From positions 1 through 60,425 of the forward strand of contig JAZOBN010000030.1 of assembly GCA_045595965.1 (NCBI GenBank): a DNA stretch of 60,425 nt. The letters are read 5' to 3'. The stretch is from CAAGNP01 sp045595965 (GTDB lineage Bacteria > Bacteroidota > Bacteroidia > Bacteroidales > UBA932). Both the position numbers and the translations under genes were made by a program. Positions 25,577 to 34,024 of this stretch are shown here, piece after piece (within the stretch, counting starts at the first letter, position 1; each line of letters opens with the position of its first letter). The notes under the pieces were generated by a model. That model saw only the letters and a list, made by a program, of their open reading frames with translations. It was not told where the DNA came from and did not search any database.

Positions 25577-25939
25577 ATGAAAAAACTGACTAGAAAAGAG
25601 GAAGAGATCATGAATCTCTTTTGGGATGAAGGTGCTATGTTCGTCCGTGAACTTCTGGATCACTACGAAGATCCCAAACCCCATTTCAATACCTTGTCAA
25701 CGATGGTCCGGACATTGGAGGCAAATGGTTATCTGAGCCATAAGGCGTATGGAAATACCTATCAGTACTTTCCTGTGGTCGGGAGAGAGGATTATGCAGG
25801 GAGCACTGTGGGGGGGATCATCAGCAGCTACTTCAACAATTCTTATCTGAGTGCAGTATCCTCTTTTGTAAAGGAGGAGAAGATCAGTGTGGATGAGCTT
25901 AAGGAGCTTATCGAACAGATAGAGAAAGGCGAAAAATAG
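25577..25939 (+). CDS. BlaI/MecI/CopY-family repressor
   Basis: A 120-residue winged-helix repressor starting MKKLTRKEEEIMNLFWDEGA. It has the recognition region HFNTLSTMVRTLEANGYLSH and YQYFPVVGREDY, and a C-terminal dimerisation helix containing SVDELKELIEQIEK. Family members bind as dimers and are cleaved when the partner M56 membrane protease is activated. The partner starts 6 bp downstream. No beta-lactamase is nearby; the genes that follow encode an outer-membrane receptor and a second M56 protein, so the regulated process is probably envelope transport. Confidence 0.93.
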   Translation: MKKLTRKEEEIMNLFWDEGAMFVRELLDHYEDPKPHFNTLSTMVRTLEANGYLSHKAYGNTYQYFPVVGREDYAGSTVGGIISSYFNNSYLSAVSSFVKEEKISVDELKELIEQIEKGEK

Positions 25940-25945
25940 TGGCAT

Positions 25946-27055
25946 ATGGCAGAATTCTTGACATATCAGCTGAAGGTGGCCATTGCGCTAAGTGTATTCT
26001 ATATCTTCTACCGCCTCTTGCTAAGCAGGGAGACTTTTCACCGTGTGAACCGTATAGTCCTTTTGGCGACAGCGCTCCTCTCTTTTCTGCTTCCATTCTG
26101 CGTGATAACATTGCACGACGTAGTGGTTATCCCTGCCGGAGCGGTGGCAGAAGTTGGTACTGCTGCTGAGGAGGTGGGTGAGGGGCTCTCTCTATGGACC
26201 ATTCTCCTTAGTATCCTCTTTTTTATAGGTGTGGCAGCGGTGCTGGGAAATGTTCTTGTCTCTTTAGTCCGCATCAAAAGGATCATAAAAAGTGGAAGTC
26301 GCCAGGAGATTGCCGGGGGCATAGATCTTATCATAACTGAGGATGATAGTGCCACTTTCAGTTGGATGAAATATATCGTAATCTCCAGAGAGGATTACCA
26401 CAGAGGATGCCCACAGATACTAATGCACGAGAGGGCCCATATAGAGTTGAGGCACTCCTGGGATCTGTTATTTGTGGATATCATTACAGCCATCCAGTGG
26501 TTTAATCCGGCCATCTGGCTACTCAAGGGTGATCTCCGTATGCTTCACGAGTTTGAAGCGGATGATGCCGTATTGAGGAGCGGTGCCAATATGAAAGAGT
26601 ACCAGTACCTTTTAATCAGAAAATCACTTGGAGGTAGCGGATACTCGCTGGTCAATAATTTTAATCACAGTACATTAAAACAAAGAATCAGTATGATGTT
26701 GAACAAAAAATCTTCCCCATTGAGTACTTGGAAGGTGCTCTATATTGTCCCTGTTATCGGAATTTTCCTCTTGGCTATGGTCGAGAGAAAAATTGAGGTC
26801 CAACGTGAAAAGCCTATTGTTATCACTATTATCGCTGAAGATGGTGAATCAAATATCAATATAGATGGAAAGGTGTGTACCAAGGATGAGGTAGAGAAGA
26901 TCATATCAGAAAAGATAGAGAATGCCGGTTATGTACCGATGGTGACCATCAATGCCTCTTCAGATGTAGAGCTTGGAGAGATTATTGATGTTAAAGATGA
27001 GCTTAGAAAGACTAAGGCCCTGAAAATCAGTTATGGAACTCTTGGAAAAGAGTAA
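25946..27055 (+). CDS. M56 (BlaR1-like) membrane protease with ExbD-like C-terminal domain
   Basis: A 369-residue sensor protease. N-terminal TM helices (about 7-25, 35-55, 80-105) precede the M56 metalloprotease domain, with zinc site HERAH (161-165) and the downstream HEFEADDAVL (about 201-210). A TM helix near 268-283 is followed by a periplasmic tail of about 85 residues (IVITIIAEDGESNINIDGKV, then VPMVTINASSDVELGEIIDV). That tail resembles the periplasmic domain of ExbD/TolR rather than the penicillin-binding domain of BlaR1. It lies 6 bp after the BlaI-like gene. It probably cleaves BlaI on sensing; the signal is unknown. Confidence 0.85.
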   Translation: MAEFLTYQLKVAIALSVFYIFYRLLLSRETFHRVNRIVLLATALLSFLLPFCVITLHDVVVIPAGAVAEVGTAAEEVGEGLSLWTILLSILFFIGVAAVLGNVLVSLVRIKRIIKSGSRQEIAGGIDLIITEDDSATFSWMKYIVISREDYHRGCPQILMHERAHIELRHSWDLLFVDIITAIQWFNPAIWLLKGDLRMLHEFEADDAVLRSGANMKEYQYLLIRKSLGGSGYSLVNNFNHSTLKQRISMMLNKKSSPLSTWKVLYIVPVIGIFLLAMVERKIEVQREKPIVITIIAEDGESNINIDGKVCTKDEVEKIISEKIENAGYVPMVTINASSDVELGEIIDVKDELRKTKALKISYGTLGKE

Positions 27056-27066
27056 ATTATGGCCTA

Positions 27067-27106
27067 ATATTTGAAATTGGATTTGTATATTTGAAATTGG
27101 ATTTTT
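27067..27106 (+). repeat. Tandem 20-bp repeat containing TATATTTG upstream of 27127
   Basis: ATATTTGAAATTGGATTTGT (27067-27086) is followed directly by a second copy (27087-27106), identical except near its end. The junction creates TATATTTG (27086-27093), a perfect -7 box that would give a leader of about 27 nt for the receptor gene. It matches the array at 17926-17962 in period and in the core ATATTTGAAA-TTG. Confidence 0.7.
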
Positions 27107-27126
27107 TTTCGTCTAACTATTTTTGT

Positions 27127-30021
27127 ATGAAGCGTTTGTTTGTGGCTTTTGTGGCCCTTGTCCTTTCTGTTTCTGTGAAGGGTCAGGTGGTTATGGATTT
27201 CTCTATGTTTGAGAAAAATAGGAATGTGGAGGTGAAGTTTGAACTTAAGGACTCCCAAAGTGAAGAGCCTATCCCCTGGGCCTCGGCATATCTGGTCCCT
27301 GTAGGTGATACAGTCATAACCAGTTTTGCTCTATCGGATGATAAGGGAAAGGTGAACCTTAAAGATGTGCCGGTGGGGAAATATACCCTCAATGTGGAGC
27401 TTATCGGATATAAACCATACAAAAAGGTTCACGACTGTACCTCTTGGAATGTAAATCTTGGTGTCATTAAGATGGAGGAGAATCCTGAGATGATCGATGC
27501 TGCCTCTATCTCAGCGGTGGGAAATCCTATCGAAGTCCTGCAGGATACCATTATATACAATGCTTCGTCATTTAAGGTAGGGGAGAACGATATGCTGGAA
27601 GAGCTCCTCAAAAAGATGCCCGGTATGGAGGTGGGTGATGATGGTACAGTCAAGGTCAATGGTGAGGCGGTGGACAAGATAACTGTAGGTGGCAAGACAT
27701 TCTTCTTCAATGACCCTTCGGCAGCCCTAAAGAATCTCCCTGCCAAGATAGTGAATAAAATCAAGGTAGTGGACAAGACCAAGGATGCCGCTGCATTTAC
27801 CGGAGTGGCGACTCAGGATGACAAGGAGAAGGTGATGGATATAGAACTCAAGCAGGAGTACACCAAAGGGTGGTTCGGAAATGCCAAGCTTGGGGGTGGT
27901 GCTTCGGTCAATCCCGACAAGAAGAGTGATCTGGTGGAGGACGGAAAGTTCCTCTATAACGGCTCTGGACTGGTGACAGGGTATACAGAGAAAGATCAGG
28001 TGGTGATTCTTGGAAACGGCCATAATGTGATGGATGCAGGAACCGGAATGGTGGTGTACTATAGTGACGGTACAGAAGTATCCGATGACTACTCTAAAAT
28101 CAGAGGCCTTACCACCAGTGCGCAAGGTGGTGTCAACTATAATACAGATAGAATAAAAGGGGTAGAAGCAAATGCCTCTGCTATGTATAAGAACAATACC
28201 AAGGACAGCAAAAAGGTGTCGTCCCGCATATCGTTCCAGCCATCCGGCGAGGAACTTTATACAGATACGAAATATACCGGTTATGGGGTGGAGAATGGTG
28301 TTAATGCATCTTTGGAGTTTAAGAATAAGGAGAAGAAGAAATACTCTTTTGAATTCAGGCCAACATTCAATTACGCACGCAACAGGGTAACTGTGTCCAA
28401 TCAGTCTCAGACTTATACCTCCGGAGCATCTCTTAACAAATCCACATCTGATGTCCAGGCGCACAATACCAAGACCGGGACAGGTGGCTGGGCTGATTTT
28501 GGAGTCAGGGATCTGGGGAAAAAGAATAGATCGCTTACAATCTCTCTCGATTATAATATCAGCAATCAGAATGGGGATAAGACAGAGAAGACTCAGGTGG
28601 AGTATACATCCTCTACAAATGTAAAAAATATAGACTATGATATCAAAAGGGAGTACTACCATGCAGGTGGATCGGTCAACTATGTGGAGCCTATATCCAA
28701 GAGGTGGCTTTTCAGAGGGAACCTCAGCTCAAGTATCTCTGCCAACAACAATTCTGAGATGGCCTATTCAGCCGGTGTTCTGGATAATTATTACTCATCT
28801 GCCAATAACAGTCGCTATTTGAAAGAGGCGGCTTCCCTACTATTTCAGTACAACAATGACACTACCAATGTCCAGTTTGGTTTGAAGGGTGATATGGTTC
28901 AGAATGTGATCAATACCAGATCTATGGGTGTTGAGACCATTACCGGTAAAGGGGAGTGGCTGTATAACTGGTCGCCATTCTTGAGTTACAGATATAGGAA
29001 AGGTGAGAGCAATCTCTATTTGTATTATTCCGGTTATACCCAGACAGTGTCGGGTGATAAAGTGATCCCTACACTGGATATCTCAAACCCTATACAGATA
29101 CAGGCAGGAAATATCTATTTGAAGCCCACCTTTTATAATAACTTCAATGCCACTTATAGAGTGAGCAATAAGAAGTCCTTCTCATACTTTTATATCAATG
29201 TATATGGAAATCTAGTATCCAACCCTATCGTTACAGCCAGCTGGTTTGATGGTGAAGGTGTGAGATATGGTATCCCCGTAAACTCGCAGAAGCTGGGGAC
29301 AACTGTCTCAAGCAGTATGAGTTTCAATAAGTCTTTTGGAAAAGACAAGAAGTTTTCGATGTCACTGGACGGATATGCTTCGTATACAGCTAATACAAGT
29401 TATCAGTCAGCAGGGGAGATGGAAGGGCTTGATCTGGATAATTTTGATTATTACAAGTTTATGGAGAGTTTCTGGGGTGATGAGTCCGGAGATCTGTTCT
29501 ATAGTGGAAAGAGTGGATTTCAGGAGAGCAGGACCAATACACTTTCGTGGAGTGCAAGTACCTATTTCAAGTACAATGCAGATAAGCTCAACATCTCCCT
29601 CCGTGCCGGGACACGTAACAGAATATCCAGGTATTCACTCGACCCCAAAGCCAATCTGAACACCTGGGATCACAGTTTTTCCGGTGATGTCACCTATAAG
29701 CCAGGTAAAGGGTGGGAGTTTAAGAATTATCTTGGATACACATTCTATAGAGGTTATGCGAACGGCTATGGAGATCCTTCCTTCAATTGGGATCTCTCTG
29801 TCGGGAAAAGTATCAAGGCTGTGACCCTCTCTTTGGCTGTGAAAGATATCCTCAATCAGGCCAAATCTCTTAGCAGGTACACATCTGATGAATACACTGA
29901 GGATACATACTCAAATGTCCTCGGCCGCTACTTCCTTTTCACCGTCTCGTTCAATTTCGGCAAGATGAACGCCAAGAAAAACTCCCGCGTCCAGAACGCA
30001 ATGTGGAATATGATGCTCTAA
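27127..30021 (+). CDS. Outer-membrane beta-barrel receptor (TonB-dependent-type, OMP_b-brl family)
   Basis: A 964-residue protein beginning at ATG 27127 with a signal peptide (MKRLFVAFVALVLSVSVKG). A carboxypeptidase-regulatory-like domain (about 30-120: LKDVPVGKYTLNVELIGYKP) is followed by a degenerate plug (MLEELLKKMPGMEVGDDG, VGGKTFFFNDPSAALKNLPA, IVNKIKVVDKTKDAAAFTGV). A long barrel rich in aromatic and Ser/Asn beta-strands closes the protein. It sits between two M56 proteases behind a tandem repeat, so it is probably the transport or sensing output of the BlaI/M56 module. Its last 38 codons recur as an orphan fragment at 34177-34290. Confidence 0.9.
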   Translation: MKRLFVAFVALVLSVSVKGQVVMDFSMFEKNRNVEVKFELKDSQSEEPIPWASAYLVPVGDTVITSFALSDDKGKVNLKDVPVGKYTLNVELIGYKPYKKVHDCTSWNVNLGVIKMEENPEMIDAASISAVGNPIEVLQDTIIYNASSFKVGENDMLEELLKKMPGMEVGDDGTVKVNGEAVDKITVGGKTFFFNDPSAALKNLPAKIVNKIKVVDKTKDAAAFTGVATQDDKEKVMDIELKQEYTKGWFGNAKLGGGASVNPDKKSDLVEDGKFLYNGSGLVTGYTEKDQVVILGNGHNVMDAGTGMVVYYSDGTEVSDDYSKIRGLTTSAQGGVNYNTDRIKGVEANASAMYKNNTKDSKKVSSRISFQPSGEELYTDTKYTGYGVENGVNASLEFKNKEKKKYSFEFRPTFNYARNRVTVSNQSQTYTSGASLNKSTSDVQAHNTKTGTGGWADFGVRDLGKKNRSLTISLDYNISNQNGDKTEKTQVEYTSSTNVKNIDYDIKREYYHAGGSVNYVEPISKRWLFRGNLSSSISANNNSEMAYSAGVLDNYYSSANNSRYLKEAASLLFQYNNDTTNVQFGLKGDMVQNVINTRSMGVETITGKGEWLYNWSPFLSYRYRKGESNLYLYYSGYTQTVSGDKVIPTLDISNPIQIQAGNIYLKPTFYNNFNATYRVSNKKSFSYFYINVYGNLVSNPIVTASWFDGEGVRYGIPVNSQKLGTTVSSSMSFNKSFGKDKKFSMSLDGYASYTANTSYQSAGEMEGLDLDNFDYYKFMESFWGDESGDLFYSGKSGFQESRTNTLSWSASTYFKYNADKLNISLRAGTRNRISRYSLDPKANLNTWDHSFSGDVTYKPGKGWEFKNYLGYTFYRGYANGYGDPSFNWDLSVGKSIKAVTLSLAVKDILNQAKSLSRYTSDEYTEDTYSNVLGRYFLFTVSFNFGKMNAKKNSRVQNAMWNMML

Positions 30022-30036
30022 AAACCTGTTATATAG

Positions 30037-31449
30037 ATGATGGACTTTCTGATATATGAAATAAAGGTAGCAGTTGTGCTGCTGGTTTTCCACCTCTTCT
30101 ACCGTTTTCTATTGAAAAAAGAGACATTCCATCGTTTCAATAGGGTAGTGTTGGTGGGGATAGTGTTTTTGTCTTTCCTCCTGCCACTTTGTATTATCAC
30201 TATCCATAAGGATATGCAGATGGGAGCCGCTGAGATGATGCACACTGCTCAGGTGCCAGAACTAGCACTGGAGGTGAAAAACAGAGCATCCTGGTGGCCA
30301 ATGGTCCTTGCCCTCGTTTTCTGGACAGGTGTTTTATTTGTCTTGGTCAGGGTGATTGTGTCTATAGTCTCCATTCTCAATATGGTGAAGAAAGGTGAGC
30401 TGGTGAATGAAGAGGTTGGCTGTAAAATTATTTTAACAGACAGGGACGTAGCTTCATTCAGCTGGATGAAGTATGTCGTTATACCCCGAAAAGACTGGGA
30501 TGAGAATAGGGAGTCTATTCTTATTCACGAGAAGGCTCATATAGCTTTGGGTCACTCTGTAGATATACTCCTGGTAGATATCTTATCTGCTCTCCAGTGG
30601 TTCAATCCGGCCATTTGGATACTTAGGTCAGATCTGAGGGAGCTTCACGAGTATGAGGCTGATGATGCTGTTCTTCGAGCCGGTATAGATATTAAAGGGT
30701 ATCAATACTTACTGGTAAGAAAAGCTATCAGCGGGAGTGGCTATTCTATCGCGAACAGTTTTAATCATAGTATCCTTAAAAATCGTATCACTATGATGAC
30801 GAAGTCCAAATCTCATATCCTTAAGAGATGGAAACTGCTCTATTTGCTACCTCTCGTGTGTCTGTGTGTAGCTTTACAGGCTCGAACAGTGTATGATATT
30901 ACAAATTCTCCATTGTATATACTTCTGGAGAGAGGGGTGGAAAAGGAGATTAGTAAGATGGATTTTGATAAAATCGATCCGAACCGTATTAAATCCATTA
31001 GTATTTTGAAAGATGCATTTGCAAAAGAGAAATATGGAGAGAGAGCTTCAAATGGGGTAATTATGGTTACGATGAAACGGCCACAAGAACTCGATAAAAT
31101 AGTAGTAATAAGGTATGATGAGAAGGAAAAAGAGTATCCATTTTATATTCTTAGCCCAGACAAGATGCCCAAATTTCAAGGCCAGGATATGATGGCTTTT
31201 TCACGCTGGCTTGTTGCCAGGATTACGCCGCCTGAAGGGTGTAATCACGAAGGTACTATGAAAGTGGCATTTGAGGTAGGAGCTGATGGTATCGTCAGAG
31301 ATGTCAGGGTATTGGAAAGCATTTGCGAAGACTTGGATGCTCACGTGGTGTCACTCATCAGACAGTCTCCAAAATGGGAGCCTGCAATATATGGAAATAA
31401 ACCTGTAGCTCAGAGGCTTTCCATTCCGATAGTATTTCAGAACCGATGA
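30037..31449 (+). CDS. M56 (BlaR1-like) protease with plug-like and TonB C-terminal segments
   Basis: A 470-residue paralogue of the protein at 25946. TM helices (about 8-25, 38-55, 85-108) precede the M56 domain, with zinc site HEKAH (164-168) and HEYEADDAVLRAG (about 204). A TM helix follows at about 268-282. The C-terminal part differs: residues about 310-345 (KIDPNRIKSISILKDAFAKE, then YGERASNGVIMVTMK) copy the end of a SusC-type plug, and residues about 390-468 (MKVAFEVGADGIVRDVRVLE and the SPKWEPA block) form a TonB C-terminal domain. It starts 15 bp after the receptor. It could read TonB-box engagement and convert it into proteolysis; this is inference. Confidence 0.88.
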   Translation: MMDFLIYEIKVAVVLLVFHLFYRFLLKKETFHRFNRVVLVGIVFLSFLLPLCIITIHKDMQMGAAEMMHTAQVPELALEVKNRASWWPMVLALVFWTGVLFVLVRVIVSIVSILNMVKKGELVNEEVGCKIILTDRDVASFSWMKYVVIPRKDWDENRESILIHEKAHIALGHSVDILLVDILSALQWFNPAIWILRSDLRELHEYEADDAVLRAGIDIKGYQYLLVRKAISGSGYSIANSFNHSILKNRITMMTKSKSHILKRWKLLYLLPLVCLCVALQARTVYDITNSPLYILLERGVEKEISKMDFDKIDPNRIKSISILKDAFAKEKYGERASNGVIMVTMKRPQELDKIVVIRYDEKEKEYPFYILSPDKMPKFQGQDMMAFSRWLVARITPPEGCNHEGTMKVAFEVGADGIVRDVRVLESICEDLDAHVVSLIRQSPKWEPAIYGNKPVAQRLSIPIVFQNR

Positions 31450-31551
31450 AGGTATACTTTCTTAATTTCTCTAGCATTGCGTCCGAAGTTTTGTATGTTG
31501 CAACACCGTTTGTAGTTGCTGGCTAATGGAATCAAAAGCACCTTTGCCCCA

Positions 31552-31823
31552 AAAACGGGCTGGAAAAGTGGCGTTTCTGTGCCCGATGTGTGAAAAAAAT
31601 GCACTTTGGGCTGGAAAAGTGGCGATTTTGTGCCCGAACTGCGGCATCCCTCTCTACGTCCCTCTTTAATGTTGTGTGGGAAGAGGAAACCGTGCTACCC
31701 CTCTGGCCGCAGAGGGTGGGGCCCGCGCTGTCAAGCGTGGGAGGGATTGTTCCCTCTCTACACAACATTAAAGAGAATTGCCAGTCGGAAAGGACTATTT
31801 TTATTAGAGGAAGTAGGTCTTGC
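31552..31823 (+). repeat. 272-bp repeat element, copy 1
   Basis: It is nearly identical to 34289-34561 in the same orientation, apart from the flipped central segment. It contains two 30-bp units starting GGGCTGGAAAAGTGGCG (31557-31586 and 31608-31637, period 51 bp), each bounded by GGGC and GCCC. The 114-bp inverted-repeat segment (31662-31775) follows, then a common right end (31776-31823). No transposase is encoded. The 31450-31551 stretch before it shows nothing recognisable. With the DUF1016 fragment it fills the 609-bp interval between the flanking genes. Confidence 0.88.
31662..31775. repeat. Inverted-repeat-bounded segment, orientation A
   Basis: CTCTTTAATGTTGTGT (31662-31677) and its reverse complement (31760-31775) bound a GC-rich core of about 80 bp. 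The core contains the palindrome CCCTCTGGCCGCAGAGGG. Compared with 34400-34513, the core is reverse-complemented while both outer flanks keep their orientation. I see no TAnnTTTG promoter inside it. Confidence 0.88.
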
Positions 31824-32058
31824 AGACTATGATCATATGATGTGTGAAGCCTAATCCTAAGAATGAAGCCACATTAAAATCTTCTTTCTTAGGACTTTCG
31901 CAAGGTGACAATAATTGAATGTTAATTTCGCTAACTGCAGTTAGCGTTTTATTTTCGTCAGCCATTGGCTGGCGATTTATAATAGGCGACCACTCTTCGT
32001 AGAATGAACGCATATTTTTTATGTTCGTTGCCGAGAATCCACGAAGTCCAGGCAGCAT
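31804..32058 (-). pseudogene. Fragment of a DUF1016 (YhcG-type PDDEXK nuclease) gene
   Basis: The 84 codons read LPGLRGFSATNIKNMRSFYE and a segment with LGLGFTHHM, matching the N-terminal recognition region of DUF1016 proteins (GFS.xNLKxMRxFY and the FSHHM-type motif). Full members exceed 300 residues. The upstream part and the nuclease domain are absent. Homology begins exactly at the traB-like stop codon (TAA directly followed by ATG, same frame). The frame ends in the right edge of repeat copy 1, which supplies KTYFL and the stop. It is probably a relic; translation from the adjoining ATG is possible but function is unlikely. Confidence 0.75.
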
Positions 32059-32940
32059 TTATTTTTGAATAGGTTCTACATTGTAACCTGCTTGCTTTAA
32101 AAGGGTAATCATCCCCTTTTCACCAGGGAGATGTCCTGATCCAACAACAAACAAAGAGGATTGTGCTGGAACAAGCTCCACAATCTGCTTTTCCCAATTT
32201 TGGTTTCGCACAGATACAAGAGCGTCATACTCATAACTAGTCATCTGCTCTTTAAATACATTCCATAAGATATCAAGATTCTGAGACTTGTACGCAGCAG
32301 TAAGTTCAACCAACAACTCTTTGCTGTTACTGTTTTGAGCCATCTCCAGCAAGGCATCAGCCTGCTCTTCAAGGGAACTTCCATAAAGGAGACTCATCTG
32401 GTACTCCATTGTCTCAAGTCCGACAACGCTCTTTCCCTTGATTGCTGCCAATGTCTGCATATACTTGTCCATGCCGGTCATTGATGCAATGTCGGGAATA
32501 ATATCCATAAGAATCCTATTCTGCACAGTAACCATTATGGTCATGGGTTTCATTGCAGAAAACATCTGCAACTCTGCCTCAACAGTTTCCTTAAGGTATG
32601 CATCCAACAGCTCTTTTTCTTCCACGTTGAATAATGACAGCAAAGTTGTATCTGCAGGCATCATCATCATTTTCTGCATATTCTGCATCTGGACCGGTGT
32701 CATCTCCCCCATCTTTACCATATCAAACTCTCCAATCACATAATCCACCTCTTCAAAGGCCTGCATCAAGCCTGGTATAGAGTCACAAAAAGTATATGGA
32801 GTAGCATGATGAGTACCCAGGATATAAGAAGGTCGTTCAATTCCTCTTCCCGATATTTTCCATAGAAGCTGGGCCGGGGCATAAAGGGTGCCGATCACCA
32901 TCAAAAGTATAGTTACAAGTAAACTTTTCATCTCAAACAT
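32059..32940 (-). CDS. TraB/GumN family protein
   Basis: A 293-residue protein with an N-terminal signal or anchor segment (MKSLLVTILLMVIGTLYAPA; ATG 32931 is an alternative start). It carries the TraB/GumN motifs YILGTHHATPYTF near the N-terminus and VVGSGHLPGEKG near the C-terminus, with conserved acidic residues between. The family is related to erythromycin-esterase and Tiki folds, and its bacterial substrates are unclear. The ATG abuts the upstream stop codon (TAGATG), so it is cotranscribed with the membrane protein and sigma factor. Confidence 0.88.
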   Translation of the reverse strand: MFEMKSLLVTILLMVIGTLYAPAQLLWKISGRGIERPSYILGTHHATPYTFCDSIPGLMQAFEEVDYVIGEFDMVKMGEMTPVQMQNMQKMMMMPADTTLLSLFNVEEKELLDAYLKETVEAELQMFSAMKPMTIMVTVQNRILMDIIPDIASMTGMDKYMQTLAAIKGKSVVGLETMEYQMSLLYGSSLEEQADALLEMAQNSNSKELLVELTAAYKSQNLDILWNVFKEQMTSYEYDALVSVRNQNWEKQIVELVPAQSSLFVVGSGHLPGEKGMITLLKQAGYNVEPIQK

Positions 32941-33528
32941 CTATTTTTCTATATCCTTAACTATCTCATCCAAAATACGCATAACTTTAATCTCGGCCTG
33001 CAGATTCAGAATGGTCATAGCTACCACATAGATAATCAGTAGTATGATTCCTAACGAATCTTTTACAGGGAACATACTGAAGAACACCCACAGCCACACG
33101 ATAACCCAGATATAACCGATGGCATGGGAGAGAATAACAGGTCTCAGAAGATTGGTTTTCAGCACTTTTATCTGATGTGAGAATTCTTTTATGTCCCCAT
33201 TGAAATCAAGCGTTTTATTTTGCAAATGTTTCTTATAAAGGAACAGTGTCACCTCTATCATACATACACATATTGTAAAAATAGAACTCCACAAAGGCAT
33301 ACCGTGATCAAACTGCCTATATATGAGCCATCCACCTAACAGGACCCAGGAGAGTATTGGCCACAACACCGCCTTTCTGTTGAAATTTTTCAACTTGCTT
33401 TTTACGCATGAACGGATAATCCTATCATTAACAATATTCTGCTCCTCTACCTTTCTAGTCAGGATACTGAACTGCTCCCGCATCTGTTCAAGATCCTGAG
33501 ATATTTCAAAATTATCTTTATTGGTCAT
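32941..33528 (-). CDS. Four-TM membrane protein, probable sigma-factor partner
   Basis: I do not recognise the family. The 195 residues begin with a polar, possibly coiled-coil segment (EISQDLEQMREQFSILTRKV). TM pairs follow at about 54-70 and 80-100, and at about 127-150 and 157-178, before a helical tail (MRILDEIVKDIEK). It lies 1 bp after the ECF sigma gene, a position usually taken by a membrane anti-sigma factor, so that role is inferred from context. Confidence 0.7.
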   Translation of the reverse strand: MTNKDNFEISQDLEQMREQFSILTRKVEEQNIVNDRIIRSCVKSKLKNFNRKAVLWPILSWVLLGGWLIYRQFDHGMPLWSSIFTICVCMIEVTLFLYKKHLQNKTLDFNGDIKEFSHQIKVLKTNLLRPVILSHAIGYIWVIVWLWVFFSMFPVKDSLGIILLIIYVVAMTILNLQAEIKVMRILDEIVKDIEK

Positions 33529-33529
33529 T

Positions 33530-34024
33530 TTACTCTGTTTTTTGAAGGTTCGACATCTGTTTCAGTTTCTCCCTTATTCTCACCAACTTTACGGAAACAT
33601 TATTTGCGGTTATACCTAAGATATTTCCTATATCTTCATAACTCATATTCTCCAGCCACATAAGGATGATACTTCTGTCTATGAATCCCAGTTTGCTTAT
33701 CCTTTGATAGAGCTGCCTGATCTGCATAGAATCATCGTCAGTATCCTCATACAGATTAAAATTTACATCCAGAGGCAGGGTTGGAATCTCCTTTCTCTTC
33801 TTTTTGGTGTAATTGATGCATGTATTCAGGCTCACCTTATATATCCAGGTGCTCAGGTGCCTGTCTCCCTCAAAAGACTTGAGGCCGTTCCAGATATTTA
33901 TAAGTATATCCTGGAATAAATCATTCACCTGCTCTGTATCCTTGGAGAACATATAGCAGACCGTGTAGATCCTCCTTTTGTTCTCCCTCACAATTCGCGC
34001 AAATTCTTTCTCGTTGTTATCCAT
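33530..34024 (-). CDS. ECF RNA polymerase sigma factor
   Basis: A 164-residue ECF sigma factor with region 2 (about 15-80: NKRRIYTVCYMFSKDTEQVN, DLFQDILINIWNGL, LSTWIYKVSLNTCINYTKKK) and region 4 (about 105-158: ISKLGFIDRSIILMWLENMS, YEDIGNILGITANNVSVKL). It is the first gene of a three-gene minus-strand operon lying between the two copies of the 272-bp repeat. It is the third ECF sigma gene within 21 kb. Confidence 0.91.
   Translation of the reverse strand: MDNNEKEFARIVRENKRRIYTVCYMFSKDTEQVNDLFQDILINIWNGLKSFEGDRHLSTWIYKVSLNTCINYTKKKRKEIPTLPLDVNFNLYEDTDDDSMQIRQLYQRISKLGFIDRSIILMWLENMSYEDIGNILGITANNVSVKLVRIREKLKQMSNLQKTE

Noticed and set aside
27118..27125. TATTTTTG as the receptor-gene -7 box
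   Set aside because: It ends one base before the ATG at 27127, so transcription would start inside the gene; the TATATTTG at 27086 fits better.
31590..31854. Plus-strand frames inside repeat copy 1
   Set aside because: They depend on core orientation and differ between copies; the DNA-level palindrome and paired units explain the sequence better than coding.
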